Shown: positions 62,787-64,000 of the stretch, piece by piece | How positions within the stretch are numbered: position 1 is the stretch's first letter | Layout of the letters: each line of letters begins with the position of its first letter | NCBI RefSeq assembly: GCF_002844275.1 | Contig: NZ_NXGX01000004.1 | Coordinates: 1-64,000 of the forward strand | Direction of reading: 5' to 3' | DNA from: Thalassospira lohafexi | Lineage (GTDB): Bacteria > Pseudomonadota > Alphaproteobacteria > Rhodospirillales > Thalassospiraceae | Length of the DNA: 64,000 nt | The notes under the pieces: generated by a model | The model's database searches: none | What the model saw: the letters and a program-made list of their open reading frames with translations, nothing else | Told to the model about the DNA's origin: nothing | Made by a program: the position numbers and the translations under genes

Positions 62787-63587
62787 ATGAACGAGCAACT
62801 GCACGCACTCGTAGAACATACAATGGCGCAAGGTGTCGGGGCACGCGTTTTCGCGCTGCGCTGGAAGAATAGGCGTATCTGGATCAAGCAAGCTGTGCCG
62901 GCCAAACAAAAGGGCTGGCATCATATGCAACGGTTTCTGGCAAACATTACGGGCATTGCCTTGTTGCGCCCGACGGTCTCGCCCGGCGGCGAAGAAGGCC
63001 TTGAAACCGAAGCAAACACTCTGCGCAAATTGTCTGAGCGAGGCATTCTGGTGCCCGATTTGGTCTGTGTGACCGAAAACTGGATCGCGATTGGGGATAA
63101 TGGTGGCATTTTACAAACCCGGATCGAAGATTGCATTCGTGCAGGGGATCATGACGCCGTCACAAAATTGATTGATGCCGCAGGCAAAGGATTGGCACAG
63201 CTTCATCAGGCAGGCGTTGCGCATGGTGCACCCTTGCTGCGTAACCTGACCATTCGGGATGATGACAAAATCGGCTTTATCGATTTTGAAGAAGATCCCA
63301 ACGCACGCATGCCGATCATTGATGCGCAGGCGCGTGATATCCTGCTGTTTGTTTTTTCGATCCAGCGCGAATTTAAAAAACGTCCGGAATTGTTGCGCGC
63401 GGGGTGGCGCGCCTATGTCGATCAGGCCGGATTTGACGCACCTCAGCTGGTCCCGCTGCGCAAAATCGTTAAGGTGCTGCGCCCGGTTTATCTTATGTTG
63501 CGCCCGTTTCGGCGTTGGTTGGGCACGGATGCGATCAATGGGATTTTGGCTTATCGTATTCTTCGCAAAAGCCTGAACCACGAGTAA
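62787..63587 (+). CDS. Lipopolysaccharide-kinase-like (protein-kinase-fold) protein
   Basis: 266 residues. Recognisable are a Lys strand (RRIWIKQAVPAK), a helix with Glu (GLETEANTLRKLSERGILVPDLV) and a catalytic-loop-like HGAPLLRNLTI followed by KIGFIDFEEDP. These parallel HxD...N and DFG of kinases in the Kdo kinase/WaaP and RIO groups. The usual catalytic Asp is replaced, as in an uncharacterised proteobacterial branch with HGxPxxRD. It may phosphorylate LPS core sugar or be a pseudokinase. It is divergent from msbA, which supports an envelope role. Confidence 0.65.
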   Translation: MNEQLHALVEHTMAQGVGARVFALRWKNRRIWIKQAVPAKQKGWHHMQRFLANITGIALLRPTVSPGGEEGLETEANTLRKLSERGILVPDLVCVTENWIAIGDNGGILQTRIEDCIRAGDHDAVTKLIDAAGKGLAQLHQAGVAHGAPLLRNLTIRDDDKIGFIDFEEDPNARMPIIDAQARDILLFVFSIQREFKKRPELLRAGWRAYVDQAGFDAPQLVPLRKIVKVLRPVYLMLRPFRRWLGTDAINGILAYRILRKSLNHE

Positions 63588-63610
63588 TCCGCCAAGGTCG
63601 TACCAGCGCA

Positions 63611-64000
63611 TTACTGCGCTGGCTGAGCAAGTGGTTGATCGCCGATCGTGGTCGTGTCGTCGGCGGTTAAAGATGCTGTCGCGCGTGCCGCATCATCAAC
63701 CGTTATGCGGATGGCCTCAACCCCGTCAAACCCACCTGAAAATGGTGCAAGGTTGTGTAGGAACTGGCTGGCGGAATTTTGCCAGCTGTATTGTTCGGCC
63801 AAGGCACGAGCATCTTCGGGTTTAAGGTCAAGGGCGGCCATGGCGGCTTTGCCAAGGTCGGCGTCAATCGCACCGGCTTTTGTGCCCCGGACAATGTCGG
63901 CTGGTCCCTGAACCGGGAAAACAGCAACCGGCGTGCCTGATGCCAATGCTTCGAGGATCACAAGCCCAAACGTGTCGGTTTTGCTGGGAAAAACAAAAAC
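63611..64000 (-). CDS. Glycosyltransferase family 4 protein, C-terminal part
   Basis: The gene enters from beyond the right edge; 129 C-terminal residues are visible. VFVFPSKTDTFGLVILEALA, then SGTPVAVFPVQGPADIV is the nucleotide-sugar-binding motif (EX7E region) of GT-B fold, GT4-type enzymes. After the catalytic core comes a low-complexity Thr/Ala/Asp tail (DDAARATASLTADDTTTIGD). Acceptor and sugar are unknown. It converges on the kinase-like gene, and its place beside LPS genes suggests a glycolipid or LPS substrate. Confidence 0.82.
   Translation of the reverse strand, partial: VFVFPSKTDTFGLVILEALASGTPVAVFPVQGPADIVRGTKAGAIDADLGKAAMAALDLKPEDARALAEQYSWQNSASQFLHNLAPFSGGFDGVEAIRITVDDAARATASLTADDTTTIGDQPLAQPAQ

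Overview
The window looks like chromosomal DNA of a free-living alphaproteobacterium of moderate GC, most likely a marine Rhodospirillales member close to Thalassospira. That genus is a guess from protein character and gene order. The class is better supported, by the rpmH-rnpA-yidD-yidC-engB-argB block, the short FtsY, EcfG-type promoter sequences and a Tat-exported OpgD. Coding density is high, and no tRNA, rRNA, CRISPR array, prophage or intact transposase gene was seen.

Layout. (1) 1-17.1 kb: the 3' part of one giant gene for a type-I-secreted, calcium-binding adhesin. It has 46 copies of a 108-residue cadherin/Ig-like repeat in two blocks of 21 and 25, each followed by RTX nonapeptides. 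(2) 17.2-25.2 kb: housekeeping genes for L34, RNase P protein, YidD, YidC, EngB, ArgB, a diguanylate cyclase, MtaB and FtsY. (3) 25.3-30.2 kb: a lipid-kinase-like gene followed by a stress island. The island holds dps, a secreted acidic protein, a VTT membrane protein, a ribbon-helix-helix protein, an ECF sigma factor with a small partner, and a candidate small RNA carrying an anti-Shine-Dalgarno motif. dps and the acidic-protein gene diverge from two back-to-back EcfG-type promoters. (4) 30.5-37.0 kb: AMP nucleosidase, a ChrA-type transporter, a serine beta-lactamase-like hydrolase, an MFS transporter and an XRE regulator. (5) 37.0-42.5 kb: RsmD, RluB with a very long Arg/Gly/Asp tail, a class I glutamine amidotransferase-like hydrolase, a 267-bp MITE-like element, TadA, and an Rrf2 regulator diverging from a methyltransferase. 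(6) 42.5-46.6 kb: OpgD, an Atu4866-type small protein, and an SDR oxidoreductase diverging from an AraC regulator. (7) 46.7-50.0 kb: a cobalamin riboswitch and an ABC importer (binding protein, permease, ATPase), so probably vitamin B12 uptake. (8) 50.0-56.7 kb: PurD, XseA, an M23 peptidase, a gamma-glutamyltransferase, a MarR regulator and a tail-anchored coiled-coil protein. (9) 56.9-64 kb: a leftward lipopolysaccharide cluster (LpxL-type acyltransferase, LpxK, KdtA/WaaA, DUF374 acyltransferase, MsbA), then a kinase-fold protein and the 3' end of a glycosyltransferase gene.

How the genes connect. The lipid A/Kdo cluster would make and export the LPS core precursor. YidC, YidD, FtsY and RnpA serve membrane-protein insertion and RNA processing. 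The stress island pairs DNA and iron protection (Dps) with an ECF sigma factor and a possible regulatory RNA. That wiring is inferred from promoter-like sequences only. The least conventional items are the mosaic adhesin, the divergent EcfG promoters with the candidate sRNA, and the nested inverted-repeat element at 40.2-40.45 kb.
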